DNA of 64,000 nt from contig JAHCKG010000002.1 of assembly GCA_026125895.1 (NCBI GenBank), positions 248,001 through 312,000 of the forward strand, written 5' to 3'. A program made the position numbers and the translations under genes. Under the pieces are notes generated by a model. The model had not been told where the DNA came from. It searched no databases and saw nothing but the letters and a program-made list of their open reading frames with translations. This document shows, in pieces, positions 51,061-59,493 of the stretch. This stretch comes from Pseudolabrys sp. (GTDB taxonomy: Bacteria > Pseudomonadota > Alphaproteobacteria > Rhizobiales > Xanthobacteraceae). Positions within the stretch are counted from its first letter, which is position 1. Each line of letters opens with the position of its first letter.

Positions 51061-51486
51061 ATGAAAACGCTGACCACACTGACCGCGGCCGCCGCGCTGA
51101 TCGCCGGCATGTCGATTGCGAACGCGCAGACCGCCCCGCAAGGCACCACCACCAATTCCGGCAGCGTCAATGCCGCGCCGACTGGTGAAGGCAACACCGG
51201 CAAGAGCGGCATGCAGACCAAGGGCTCGGCCGACATGAAGGGCGCGGCCACCGTGAAGCCGGGTCAGCAGGCGCAGTCGGAGAACAACGCCGACATCAAC
51301 AAGAAGCCGACCGACAGCGGCATGGCGCCGAAGAGCGGCATGCAGTCGAACTCGACCAAGACGATGGGTTCGGGCTCGGCCAAGACGCCGTCGGCCACGA
51401 CCGGCAGCGGCGCGTCGAGCACCGTGAACCCCAACGACAAGTCGACGGATAACGGCAAGGTCAAGGCCAAGGATCTCGCCAAGTAA
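51061..51486 (+). CDS. Exported low-complexity protein
   Basis: 141 residues from ATG 51061, set by AGGAGG at 51049-51054. Signal peptide LTTLTAAAALIAGMSIANAQ, then a region almost wholly made of Ser, Thr, Gly, Asn, Lys and Met (SGMQTKGSADMKGAATVKPG, SGMQSNSTKTMGSGSAKTPS) without hydrophobic clusters, so it should be disordered. There are imperfect KSGMQ repeats. It may be a hydrophilin-like desiccation or stress protein; that is inferred from composition and from the EcfG-type promoter. The CsbD gene follows 135 bp later. Confidence 0.8.
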   Translation: MKTLTTLTAAAALIAGMSIANAQTAPQGTTTNSGSVNAAPTGEGNTGKSGMQTKGSADMKGAATVKPGQQAQSENNADINKKPTDSGMAPKSGMQSNSTKTMGSGSAKTPSATTGSGASSTVNPNDKSTDNGKVKAKDLAK

Positions 51487-51559
51487 GCGCGCGCGTTCAA
51501 CGGCCCGCGGCGGTTCCCCGCCGCGGGTATCGCTCGGTGAATGCGCATAGCTGATCCCC

Positions 51560-51585
51560 GGAACGCCGCGCGGTTCTCGCGCGTT
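51560..51585 (+). promoter_or_regulatory. EcfG-type promoter of the csbD-like gene
   Basis: GGAAC (51560-51564) and CGTT (51582-51585) with a 17-bp spacer. The leader to ATG 51622 is about 27 nt. Confidence 0.8.
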
Positions 51586-51621
51586 GTCCCGTCGAATTCA
51601 CACCAACCTGCGAGGTGAGAG

Positions 51622-51804
51622 ATGAACAAGGACCGTGTTGAAGGCAGCTTCAAGCAGGCCAAGGGCAAGGTGAAGGAAGTTGCCGGCGAAGTGACCGGCG
51701 ACGCCAAGCTCCAGGGCGAAGGCAAGGCCGATCAGGTTGAAGGCAAGGTGCAGAACGCCGTCGGCGGCGCCAAGGACAAGATCAAGGAAGCCCTCGACCG
51801 CTAA
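51622..51804 (+). CDS. CsbD family stress protein
   Basis: 60 residues, the full CsbD length. MNKDRVEGSFKQAKGKVKEV, AGEVTGDAKLQGEGKADQVE and GKVQNAVGGAKDKIKEALDR are textbook CsbD. The proteins are small, hydrophilic and induced in general stress (in Bacillus under sigma-B, in alphaproteobacteria under EcfG). Molecular role unknown. GAGGTGAGAG precedes the ATG, and an EcfG-type promoter sits 37 bp upstream. A terminator follows. Confidence 0.95.
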   Translation: MNKDRVEGSFKQAKGKVKEVAGEVTGDAKLQGEGKADQVEGKVQNAVGGAKDKIKEALDR

Positions 51805-51833
51805 AGATTTTCTGAAGACCTCCTAAGACTGAC

Positions 51834-51870
51834 AAAGGTCCGGCGCCTCCCCCGCCGGGCCTTTGTTTTT
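51834..51870 (+). terminator. Intrinsic terminator after csbD
   Basis: Stem AAAGGTCCGGCG / CGCCGGGCCTTT (one G-T pair) with an 8-nt C-rich loop, then GTTTTT on the plus strand. Confidence 0.8.
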
Positions 51871-51877
51871 GCCTGCC

Positions 51878-52588
51878 TCAAACACCGGGCCGCAGATCGG
51901 CGATCACCGGCAGATGATCGGACAGCGCCCGCGCGCTGCGATCGACGAAGCTGCGGATCAGTGCCACGCGCGGCCGGCAATAAATGCGGTCGAGGCGCAG
52001 CAGCGGAAACATCGCGGGAAAGGTGCGGAAGCGCGTGCGGCCGGCGAGGATGCGCGACAGCACCGAGCGCACCGACCCCGGCCAGAACCAGTCGTTGAAA
52101 TCGCCGACCACGACCGCCGGCGCATCGCCGGCGGCAAGCTCGATCAGCACCGCGGCCTGCTGTCGGCGCTCGCTGATGCTCAAGCCCAGATGCGTCGCCA
52201 CCACCGTCAGCGGCCCGAGCGGCGTCGCGATCTCGGCGCGGATGGCGCGGCGCGGCTCGTGCTCGCCGAACGAGATGTCGCGCACCTCATGCTGGCTGAC
52301 CGGAAAGCGCGAGATCAACATCTGACCGTAATCGCCGTCGGCGCCGGTCATCGAGATGGCGCCGATGCCGTAAACGCCGACCGCGCCGGGCAGATACTCG
52401 AACGGATTGGCGGCATCGGCCAGCGCGCGCCGGGAGTCGACTTCCTGAAGCGCGACGATGTCGGGGTCCCAGCGGCGGATCAGGTCGGCGACGCGCACGA
52501 GATCGAAGCGCGGATTGCTGCCGAAGGTGCCGTGGATATTCCACGTCATCACCCGTACGCAATCGGGAAGCTTCTCCGCCCCCCTCAC
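51878..52588 (-). CDS. Endonuclease/exonuclease/phosphatase family protein
   Basis: 236 residues from a GTG at 52588 that overlaps the upstream stop by four bases (GTGA). Metal and catalytic motifs of the EEP fold are in order: VMTWNIHG, DIVALQEVDSRR (Glu), VVATHLGLSISERRQQ (His), VVVGDFNDWFW (Asp, Asn) and ALSDHLPVIADL (Asp, His). Such enzymes cut phosphodiesters in DNA, RNA or phospholipid headgroups. Coupling to the phospholipase D-like gene suggests action on lipids or related esters. ATG 52549 (MTWNIHG) is an alternative start. Confidence 0.88.
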   Translation of the reverse strand: MRGAEKLPDCVRVMTWNIHGTFGSNPRFDLVRVADLIRRWDPDIVALQEVDSRRALADAANPFEYLPGAVGVYGIGAISMTGADGDYGQMLISRFPVSQHEVRDISFGEHEPRRAIRAEIATPLGPLTVVATHLGLSISERRQQAAVLIELAAGDAPAVVVGDFNDWFWPGSVRSVLSRILAGRTRFRTFPAMFPLLRLDRIYCRPRVALIRSFVDRSARALSDHLPVIADLRPGV

Positions 52589-54690
52589 CGCCCGCCGCTC
52601 CAGAACCGCGACACCGCCGCCTGCACGCCGATCGACAGGCCGACCCAGGCCATCACCGCGACCGCCAGAATGGCGATGTCGCTCGCCGACGGAGACGTCA
52701 GGATACGGGCGAACTGGTTGCCGACCGCCGAGATCATGATCATGCCCGGCAGCATGCCGAGCACCGTGCCGGCCATGTAGTCGAACACCGGGATGGCGCT
52801 GGCGCCCGCCGCCAGATTGACTACGGCGAACGGCGCGACCGGCACCAGGCGAATGGTGGCGACTGCCAGTACGCCGCGGCGCGCGATCTTCTCGCGCACG
52901 CGGTTGAGCCGCGGCCCGAGCAGATCCTGCACGGTCTTCTTGCCGATGGCGGCGCCGACGCCGTAGGTGACGAGCGCGCTCGCGAGCGCGCCGACCACGG
53001 CATAGGCAAAGCCGAGCCACGGGCCGAAGGCGGCCGCCGTCGCCGCGATCAGCACCGTGACGGGGAACATCAACGAGCCGGCGATGACGAAGGCGCCGAT
53101 CACCGCGACCGGCGCCCACCGGCTGTCGGAGAGCTCGGAGAACGTCGCCTTGACCTCCTGCGGGTCGGCGAGCGGCACGAAGTGCCAGACCAGCGCCAGC
53201 GCGACGATGACGAGACCGGCGGCAATGGCCTTGACCACGGTCGAGAAATTGCGGGGCGGCACATAACCTCCGAACATGTTGCTGACGAACTCCTCGGCGC
53301 CGATCGGCTGTTCCGGATCGGCGACGTTCTGGATCAAGGTAAAGGCCTCGTGCGGCAGCGTCGGATCGTCGGTGATCGGCGCCAGGCGGTGGCCGTTGCG
53401 CGACAGGTCGCGGGCGACAGCGACCAGCGAGCCCTTGTCAGCCTCGAGCGCCGCCGCCACCTCCGCGGCATCGGCGCCGCAGTGATCGCCGAGCAGCGTG
53501 TCGCGCAGCCGCCGCACCGCTTCGCGCTCATCTTCGCTGTCGGCGACGACCACCAGATCGCACTCGGTGTCGGTGCCCATCGAGCGGTTGTTCAGGTTGG
53601 CGGAGCCGACGCGCAGAATGCGGTCGTCCACGATCATCACCTTGGCATGCACCATGGTGTTGCAGGATTGGCCGCCGGCCTCGACTTCCGGATGCAGCAG
53701 CGCGACGCGCTCGCCCACGAACTCGTCGAGCACCGCGGCAAAGCGTGCGCGGCCGACGCGCATGCTCTGCGCCTCGAGCCACGACACATGCGTCTGCGGC
53801 GACACGATCAGCACCTCGAGCTCGGGCTTCTCGCGAAGGCGCTTGGCCAGGCGCTCGGCCACCGGCAGCGTCGTGAGAAACTGGTTCTCGATGTAGATCG
53901 TGCGCTCCGCCGCATCGATCATGTCGAAGAACAGCCGCTCGACCTCGCGCGCCTCCTCGCGGCCGTCGAAGCGCGGTTCGGTTCGGGCAATGCCGATGTC
54001 GGTGTTCCGGAAATCCGGCTCGACGCCGTCCGGCCACGGATCGCCCTCGCCTTTGACCACCGGCACTTTCTCCAGCGCCGCGCAGGCCCAGCGGCCGCGC
54101 AGCAGGTCGCCCAGCGCCTCGGCCGCGGCGCCATCGACCACCATCTGCACGTCGTGGAAGGCGCCATAGGCCTTGCCGGCCGGATCGACGCGGTTGGGAT
54201 CGTTGACGGCGTGGGCATTGGTGTCCCAGCGCCGCACCGTAAGATCGAGGCCGCCGGAAAACGCGATCCGGTCGTCGATCGTCACCAGCTTCTGATGCTG
54301 CGAGGAGCCGACCGGCACGCAATCGTCGAGGCAGAAATGGATGTTGTGCGGCGTCGCCCATTGCAGCGTCGCGGTGGGGAACGGGTCGCGCTCGGTGGCG
54401 TAGAGAACCGAGAAGTCCCACAGCAGGAGCCGCACCTCGAGTTGCGGGTTCTTCGTCACAAGAGCGACGAGGAACTCGGCAAAGGTTTCGGGGTAGCCGT
54501 CATCGGCACGGCCGGAGGGACCAACCAGCCGCGTCCGGCTATGGATGTCCCAGCCGGCGACCAGGATCGACTTCTCGGCCTTGATCATGGCGCTGCGCAC
54601 GGCGGCAAAATAGTTCGCGCCGTCGATCAGCATCGCGGCGCGATCGGCGCGCGCGATGCGCCAGACGTTGTGCTCCGGTTTCAGCAGCAT
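52585..54690 (-). CDS. Phospholipase D-like protein fused to a VTT (SNARE-associated/DedA-like) membrane domain
   Basis: 701 residues from ATG 54690. Two HKD motifs are complete: HQKLVTID (His132, Lys134, Asp139) and HAKVMIVD (His348, Lys350, Asp355) followed by GSANLNNRSMGTDTECDL. From about residue 475 a membrane segment (VVKAIAAGLVIVALALVWHF) opens a VTT/DedA-like domain with FVIAGSLMFPVTVLIAATAAAFGPWLGFAYAVVGALASA and VPVAPFAVVNLAAGASAIP. PLD enzymes hydrolyse or exchange phospholipid headgroups; VTT proteins move lipids between leaflets. The fusion suggests membrane phospholipid remodelling. A TTG 36 bp further upstream is less likely as start. Confidence 0.93.
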   Translation of the reverse strand: MLLKPEHNVWRIARADRAAMLIDGANYFAAVRSAMIKAEKSILVAGWDIHSRTRLVGPSGRADDGYPETFAEFLVALVTKNPQLEVRLLLWDFSVLYATERDPFPTATLQWATPHNIHFCLDDCVPVGSSQHQKLVTIDDRIAFSGGLDLTVRRWDTNAHAVNDPNRVDPAGKAYGAFHDVQMVVDGAAAEALGDLLRGRWACAALEKVPVVKGEGDPWPDGVEPDFRNTDIGIARTEPRFDGREEAREVERLFFDMIDAAERTIYIENQFLTTLPVAERLAKRLREKPELEVLIVSPQTHVSWLEAQSMRVGRARFAAVLDEFVGERVALLHPEVEAGGQSCNTMVHAKVMIVDDRILRVGSANLNNRSMGTDTECDLVVVADSEDEREAVRRLRDTLLGDHCGADAAEVAAALEADKGSLVAVARDLSRNGHRLAPITDDPTLPHEAFTLIQNVADPEQPIGAEEFVSNMFGGYVPPRNFSTVVKAIAAGLVIVALALVWHFVPLADPQEVKATFSELSDSRWAPVAVIGAFVIAGSLMFPVTVLIAATAAAFGPWLGFAYAVVGALASALVTYGVGAAIGKKTVQDLLGPRLNRVREKIARRGVLAVATIRLVPVAPFAVVNLAAGASAIPVFDYMAGTVLGMLPGMIMISAVGNQFARILTSPSASDIAILAVAVMAWVGLSIGVQAAVSRFWSGGR

Positions 54691-54786
54691 GCATCCGATC
54701 CGCCCAAAGACGGACAACCGGCGCAACGCCGATTCCCGCCCCTATGGCAGATCAACGCATGAATGGAACTTTGGTTGCGGTGCGGT

Positions 54787-55473
54787 TCACTCGACCTTGA
54801 CGCCGCGCACCAAAGGCCAATCCGGCTCGTTGTGCTTGAGCACCCAGGATTCCTTCATGGCGGCGCCAGCCCATTCCTTCCACGCCGGGCTCGCCATCAC
54901 GGCGTCCATATACGCCTTGGTTCCGGCCGAGACCGGCAGGCCGTAATTGTGGAAGCGCGCCACCACCGGCGCGTACATGGCGTCGGCATTGCCGAAGCGC
55001 TCGCCGAACAGGAACGGCCCGCTTTTGCCGTAGCGCCCTCGGCAGTCGCTCCAGATGGTCTCGATGCGCTTCATGTTGTCATAGACTTCCTGCGGCATCG
55101 GTCGCGGCTTGGGCGGCAGCCACAGGTTCATGGTGCAGTGCTGGCGCAGAGGCTGGAAGCCGGAATGCATTTCGGCCGACACCGAACGGGCGAGCGCGCG
55201 GGCGGCGGGGTCCTTCGGCCACAGACCGGCATCGGGGTATTTCTCGGCGAGGTATTCGAGGATCGACAGCGAGTCCCAGATATGAAGATCGTCGTCGTGC
55301 AGGATCGGCACCTTGCCGGCCGGCGAGTATTTCAGGATCGCCTCGGCGCTGCCTTCGGCATAGAGCGGGATGAGCACTTCCTTGAAGGGAATGGCGGCGG
55401 CCTTCATGGCGATCCACGGCCGCAGCGACCATGATGAGTAATTTTTGTTGCCGATGACCAGAGTGAGAGACAT
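54787..55473 (-). CDS. Glutathione S-transferase family protein, tandem copy 1
   Basis: 228 residues. The thioredoxin-like N-domain contains LVIGNKNYSSWSLRPWIAMKAAAIPFKEVLI (Ser-rich catalytic region), GKVPILHDDDLHIWDSLSILEYLAEKYPDAGLWPKDPAARALAR, and the helical C-domain follows with FLFGERFGNADAMYAPVVARFHNYG. Members of this subgroup are GSTs of unknown substrate. It lies 31 bp after the second copy (55505-56194); both share IGNKNYSSWSLRPWIAM and GNADAMYxPVVxRF, so they arose by duplication. Confidence 0.92.
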   Translation of the reverse strand: MSLTLVIGNKNYSSWSLRPWIAMKAAAIPFKEVLIPLYAEGSAEAILKYSPAGKVPILHDDDLHIWDSLSILEYLAEKYPDAGLWPKDPAARALARSVSAEMHSGFQPLRQHCTMNLWLPPKPRPMPQEVYDNMKRIETIWSDCRGRYGKSGPFLFGERFGNADAMYAPVVARFHNYGLPVSAGTKAYMDAVMASPAWKEWAGAAMKESWVLKHNEPDWPLVRGVKVE

Positions 55474-55504
55474 GGCGTTCCTTCGCTTGTCTTAGCGTGT
55501 TGAA

Positions 55505-56194
55505 TCACTTGCCGTCGGCGCGATGCACCACCGGCCAATCGACTTCGTCTTCCGCAAACAGCCAGGGCTCGGCGATACCGGCCGCTTCCCAGGCCTTGAA
55601 AGCCGGCAGCGCCATCACCGCGTCCATGTAGGCGCGCGTCTCGGGCGTCACCTCGACATCATACGTATGAAAGCGCGACACCACCGGCACATACATGGCG
55701 TCGGCGTTGCCGAATGCGCCGAAGAGAAACGGCCCGGCGCGCTCCGCCGTAGCGCCGAAGCGCGCGCGGCAATCGGCCCACAACGCCTCGATGCGGTGGA
55801 CATTGCCCTGAACCGGTGGCGGAAGATCGCGCTTGATGATCTTGCGGGCGAAGTTGACCGGCAGATGGTTGCGCAGCGGCTGGAAGCCGGCATGCATCTC
55901 GTTGGCGACGACGCGGGCGTGCGCGCGCGCCGCAGCGTCCTTTGGCCACAGCCCGGCGGCGGGAAATTTGTCGGCGAGGTATTCGAGGATCGCCAGCGAC
56001 TCCCAGACTCGGATGTCGCCATCGATGAGGACCGGCACCTTGCCAGTGCCGGAAACGTCGGCGACCGTCTTCTTGAATTCATCGGTCTCGAACGGGATCA
56101 GCACTTCCTCGAACGGAATGCCGGCAACGGTCATGGCGATCCACGGCCGCAGCGACCAACTCGAATAGTTCTTGTTGCCGATGATCAGCTTCAA
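55505..56194 (-). CDS. Glutathione S-transferase family protein, tandem copy 2
   Basis: 229 residues starting at TTG 56194, with GGGAG about eight bases before it. The N-domain reads KLIIGNKNYSSWSLRPWIAM, TGKVPVLIDGDIRVWESLAILEYLADKFPAAGLWPKD; the C-domain has FLFGAFGNADAMYVPVVSRFHTYDVEV. The sequence is parallel to copy 1 throughout but has diverged, especially around residues 38-50 (FETDEFKKTVADVSGT). The open frame upstream of the TTG is non-homologous. It is the upstream member of the tandem pair and probably cotranscribed with copy 1. Confidence 0.9.
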   Translation of the reverse strand: MKLIIGNKNYSSWSLRPWIAMTVAGIPFEEVLIPFETDEFKKTVADVSGTGKVPVLIDGDIRVWESLAILEYLADKFPAAGLWPKDAAARAHARVVANEMHAGFQPLRNHLPVNFARKIIKRDLPPPVQGNVHRIEALWADCRARFGATAERAGPFLFGAFGNADAMYVPVVSRFHTYDVEVTPETRAYMDAVMALPAFKAWEAAGIAEPWLFAEDEVDWPVVHRADGK

Positions 56195-56307
56195 AAGCAG
56201 GGCTCCCTTTGTCCGAGTCGCGGCATGGTGCGGAAGCCGGCCGGTATGGACAAATGAATTTTGCAAATGCACGCCAGCAGCGGCGCTGATCATTCCGGCG
56301 CGCCGCG

Positions 56308-56718
56308 CTACCCTGCTTTGGGCTCCGGCACCTCGACGGGGCCGCCCGCTTTCTTCCAGGCGCCGAAGCCGCCGCGGATATGGGCGACCGGTTTGAGGCC
56401 CATGCGGTGCGCGGTCTGCGCCGCCAGCGCCGAGCGCATGCCGCCGGCGCAGAAGAACACGAACTTCTTGTCCTGCGCGAAAACCGGTTTGTGATAGGAG
56501 CCCGTCGGGTCGATCCAGAACTCCAGCATGCCGCGCGGGCAATGAAAGGCGCCGGGAATCTTGCCGTCGCGCTGCAGCTCGCGGATGTCGCGGATATCGA
56601 CCAGCACCACGTCGTCGCGGCCGGCGAGCTTGATGGCGTCGCCGGTCTCCAGGGTCTCGATCTCGCGCTCGGCCGCCGCGCACAATTCCTTGTAGGTGAC
56701 GGTGATATTCTGCGGCAT
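56308..56718 (-). CDS. Rhodanese-like domain protein
   Basis: 136 residues. VVLVDIRDIRELQRDGKIPGAFHCPRGMLEFWIDPTG and the active-site loop VFFCAGGMRSALAAQTAHRMGLKPVAHIRGGFGAWKKAGG define a single rhodanese domain, with the catalytic Cys in FFCAGGMRSA. Rhodanese domains carry persulfide sulfur or act in sulfur trafficking. The insertion around SYHKPVFAQDKKF is usual for this subgroup. It lies upstream of the GST pair on the same strand with 113 bp between. Confidence 0.92.
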   Translation of the reverse strand: MPQNITVTYKELCAAAEREIETLETGDAIKLAGRDDVVLVDIRDIRELQRDGKIPGAFHCPRGMLEFWIDPTGSYHKPVFAQDKKFVFFCAGGMRSALAAQTAHRMGLKPVAHIRGGFGAWKKAGGPVEVPEPKAG

Positions 56719-56824
56719 CGGCTGACTTTCCTCGCGCCTTGTTCCGGGTGAAGCTCTAGACTAGCCGGTGTGGCAGACCGGCGGCAACGTGACAACCGCC
56801 GCAAAGTTCAAGGACCTTCGCGCC

Positions 56825-57523
56825 ATGCTCTCGTTCAGCCTGCCGGATGCCCTAGCCCTCGCGCTGTTTCTGCTCGCCTGGCTCGGCTACTCGATCGCCA
56901 TCGAAAAGACCGCGCGCGGCAAGAAGAGCCTGAACGCGCTGATGCACACCTACCGCGAGCAGTGGATCGACCAGATGATCGGCCGCGAAGTGCGCATCGT
57001 CGATTCCCAGGTCACCGCCGCCCTGCAGAACGGCACCGCCTTCTTCGCCTCGACCAGCCTCATCGCCATTGGCGGCGCGCTGTCGATGCTGCGCGCCGGC
57101 GACCAGATCCTGCAGGTGATGGGGCTGTTGCCGTTCAGCGTGGCCAACACGCCGGAGATGTGGGAGGCCAAGATCATCGGCCTCGCCGTGATCATGGTCT
57201 ATGCCTTCTTCAAGTTCGCCTGGTCGTACCGGCTTTTCAACTATCTTGCCATCATGATCGGCGCGGCGCCGCCGCCGGCCGACCGCCACACCGCGGCGGC
57301 GCGCAGCTTCATCTACCGCGCCGCGCGGCTGTGCGAGGAAGCCGGCCTGCATTTCAATCGCGGCCAGCGCGCCTTCTTTTTCGCGCTCGGCTATCTCGGC
57401 TGGTTCCTCGGCCCGCTCGTCTTCGCGTTCACGACGATCGCGGTGCTCATCGTGATGTGGCGGCGGCAGTTCGCCTCGGCCTCGCGCCGCGCCTTCGACA
57501 CCGAGATCGTCGACGCCTCCTGA
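56825..57523 (+). CDS. DUF599 family membrane protein
   Basis: 232 residues from ATG 56825. Hydrophobic segments are ALALALFLLAWLGYSIAI, TAFFASTSLIAIGGALSML, EAKIIGLAVIMVYAFFKFAWSY and ALGYLGWFLGPLVFAFTTIAVLIVMW. LGYSIAIEK, NALMHTYREQWIDQM and RLFNYLAIMIGAAP are typical of DUF599, an alphaproteobacterial membrane family of unknown function. The open frame extends to 56768 without family support. It converges with the small membrane ORF at 57533. Confidence 0.88.
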   Translation: MLSFSLPDALALALFLLAWLGYSIAIEKTARGKKSLNALMHTYREQWIDQMIGREVRIVDSQVTAALQNGTAFFASTSLIAIGGALSMLRAGDQILQVMGLLPFSVANTPEMWEAKIIGLAVIMVYAFFKFAWSYRLFNYLAIMIGAAPPPADRHTAAARSFIYRAARLCEEAGLHFNRGQRAFFFALGYLGWFLGPLVFAFTTIAVLIVMWRRQFASASRRAFDTEIVDAS

Positions 57524-57532
57524 AATGCTGTC

Positions 57533-57703
57533 TCAGGACATGCCCATCAGCAGCGCAACGGCGCCGACGATGGTGAGCGCCAGCACCGCGGCGACCGTGG
57601 TGATGACGCGCTCGCCCCAGTGCTCGCTCAAGCCGAAATCGGCGTTGAAATCCGCGGCATCGGCATCGGACGGCCGGCGCGCGGGGACGTTGTTGGAAGC
57701 CAT
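57533..57703 (-). CDS. 56-residue single-pass membrane protein
   Basis: ATG 57703 to TGA 57533 on the minus strand, with GGGGAT eight bases before the start. The product begins MASNNVPARRPSDADAADFN and ends in one hydrophobic helix (ITTVAAVLALTIVGAVALLM). A polar N-terminus with Asp-rich SDADAADFNADFGLSEHWGE precedes the helix. It is too short for family recognition. It converges with the DUF599 gene. Confidence 0.62.
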   Translation of the reverse strand: MASNNVPARRPSDADAADFNADFGLSEHWGERVITTVAAVLALTIVGAVALLMGMS

Positions 57704-57867
57704 GGCTCCAATCCCCTTTTTCTAAGAAAAGGCATCACGCGTGGAAGCAACGACGCGGATGGTGCGCGAGAACGCTGACGCGGACTCGGGCGCACGAATC
57801 GCCCTGACGGAAAAATGCTACCGCTGGTTTACCGCCTCGACAATCTTTAGTGCCGGGCGAGCGACGC
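57704..57867. other. Short intergenic region
   Basis: Between the 57533-57703 and 57868-58671 minus-strand genes. It contains an AT-rich patch near 57718-57735, probably the promoter of the small membrane gene. No ORF supported. Confidence 0.4.
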
Positions 57868-58671
57868 TCACGGCGCGGGAAACAGCGCCGGTATCTTGCC
57901 GGTCAGGCGGTAGACGATGAGACCCAGCCATTCCCGCGACGCGCTGTCGAGGCGCTCGAGGCTGCGGCCGATGGCGAGGCTCGGCACGGTCGGCGGTTCG
58001 GGATCGGCGCGCCAGGCCGCCGGGTACGCCTCGACTGGAAATCCCACGGCGCGGAAACAGCCGACCGCGCGCGGCATATGCTGCGCCGACGTCACCAGCA
58101 GCCAGCGCTCGCCCGGTTTGGGATTGGCGATGGCCTTGGCGAAGGCGGCGTTCTCCGCGGTGTTGCGCGAGCGCGTCTCGAGATCGACGCGCGAACGCGG
58201 GATGCCGAAGTCGTCGAGCAGCGGCCCGAGATAGTCGGTCTCCGGCGGCCGGTTGCCGGAGAGCGAGGCGTCGCCGCCGGCATAGACGATGCGGGCATTC
58301 GGATAGCGCCGCGCCAGGTGCGCCAGCGCGACAATGCGGCCGCCATCGGCGCTGACCATCGACGTGCCGATCTGGCGCGACAGGCCAGAGGAGATGCCTC
58401 CCCCGAGCACGACGATGCCGGCCGGCGCGCCGCGCGCCGGACCGTCGGTCTTCTCCCAGGGCGGGAAGCGGCTCTCGAGGCTTTGCGTCAGCAGCGTGCC
58501 GAGCGGCGACACGCCGCCGATCGCCAGCAGGACGATACTCACCATCATCAGGCGGATTCCGGCGCGGCGCCACCGCGTCATCGCCAGGACGATGCCGGCG
58601 ATACCGGCGAGCAGCATCAGGCTCGTCGGCAGCAGCAGAACGGTGACGGTCTTGGACAGGATAAAGAACAT
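57868..58671 (-). CDS. YdcF/ElyC family membrane protein (DUF218)
   Basis: 267 residues. Two N-terminal hydrophobic helices (LLLPTSLMLLAGIAGIVLAM and IRLMMVSIVLLAIGG) precede the DUF218 domain: PAGIVVLGGGISSGLSRQ, RRYPNARIVYAGGDAS, ETRSRNTAENAAFAKAI and LLVTSAQHMPRAVGCFRAVGF. This arrangement matches ElyC/YdcF proteins linked to cell-envelope carbohydrate metabolism. The exact role is unknown. It is upstream of nothing obviously related; the RraA-like gene lies 54 bp away. Confidence 0.88.
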   Translation of the reverse strand: MFFILSKTVTVLLLPTSLMLLAGIAGIVLAMTRWRRAGIRLMMVSIVLLAIGGVSPLGTLLTQSLESRFPPWEKTDGPARGAPAGIVVLGGGISSGLSRQIGTSMVSADGGRIVALAHLARRYPNARIVYAGGDASLSGNRPPETDYLGPLLDDFGIPRSRVDLETRSRNTAENAAFAKAIANPKPGERWLLVTSAQHMPRAVGCFRAVGFPVEAYPAAWRADPEPPTVPSLAIGRSLERLDSASREWLGLIVYRLTGKIPALFPAP

Positions 58672-58725
58672 GAGGCCCCGGGCGGAGGTCGCGCGCCGGA
58701 GCCTATCACATCGGTGGCGGCGCGA

Positions 58726-59475
58726 TCAGCGCGACTTCTTCCAGGCTTCGTAGCGCGCCTTGTTCGCCTCGTTGGGCGGATAGAGGCCCGGCAGCTTCTC
58801 GCCCTTCTCCACTTCCTGCACCAGCCAGCTTTCCATCAGCTCGTGCTCGGCGCCCTCATGGGTGACGAACTCGACGAGGTCGTGCGGGATCACCACGGCG
58901 CCGTCGTCATCGGCGACGATGATGTCGCCGGGGAAGATGGCCGCGCCGCCGCAGCCGATCGGCTCGTTCCAGCCGACGAAGGTGAGCTGGTTGACGGAGG
59001 CCGGCGCGGCGACGCCCTGACACCAGACCGGCAGGCCAGTGCCGAGCACGCCGTGCTTGTCGCGCATGACGCCGTCGGTGATCAGCGCCGCAACCTTGCG
59101 CTTGACCATGCGCATGCAGAGGATATCGCCGAAGATGCCGGCGCCGGTGACGCCCATGGCGTCGGCGACGCAGATGCAGCCTTCCGGCATGGCCTCGATG
59201 GCGGAGCGCGTCGAGATGGGGTTGAGCCAGCTCGCCGGCGTCGCCAGATCCTCGCGCACCGGCACGAAGCGCAAGGTGAAGGCCGGGCCGACGATGCGCT
59301 TGCCGGTATGGCCGAACGGCATGGCGCCCTTCATCCAGGCGTGACGAATGCCCTCCTTCAGCAGCATCGTCGTGACGGTGCCGGTGGTGACGGTGCGCAG
59401 CACGTCGAGCGTCGCAGGGTTCGCCGCGACGGGCGACGCGGTCATGGTCATCGGCGTGATCGAGGTCGTGGTCAT
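58726..59475 (-). CDS. RraA-like protein / 4-hydroxy-4-methyl-2-oxoglutarate aldolase family
   Basis: 249 residues. RIVGPAFTLRFVPVREDLATP, EAMPEGCICVADAMGVTGAGIFGDILCMRMVKRKVAALITDGVMRD and AAIFPGDIIVADDDGAVVIPHDL match the RraA/HMG-aldolase family. The fold is used both by E. coli RraA, which inhibits RNase E, and by aldolases of aromatic degradation. The GD/DG...VMRD motif is present, so an aldolase is at least as likely. The longer N-terminus (about 20 residues of Thr/Met/Ala) is atypical. The next gene upstream, a VUT transporter, is 18 bp away. Confidence 0.85.
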   Translation of the reverse strand: MTTTSITPMTMTASPVAANPATLDVLRTVTTGTVTTMLLKEGIRHAWMKGAMPFGHTGKRIVGPAFTLRFVPVREDLATPASWLNPISTRSAIEAMPEGCICVADAMGVTGAGIFGDILCMRMVKRKVAALITDGVMRDKHGVLGTGLPVWCQGVAAPASVNQLTFVGWNEPIGCGGAAIFPGDIIVADDDGAVVIPHDLVEFVTHEGAEHELMESWLVQEVEKGEKLPGLYPPNEANKARYEAWKKSR

Positions 59476-59493
59476 GGGTGTGTCCGTGTCAGA

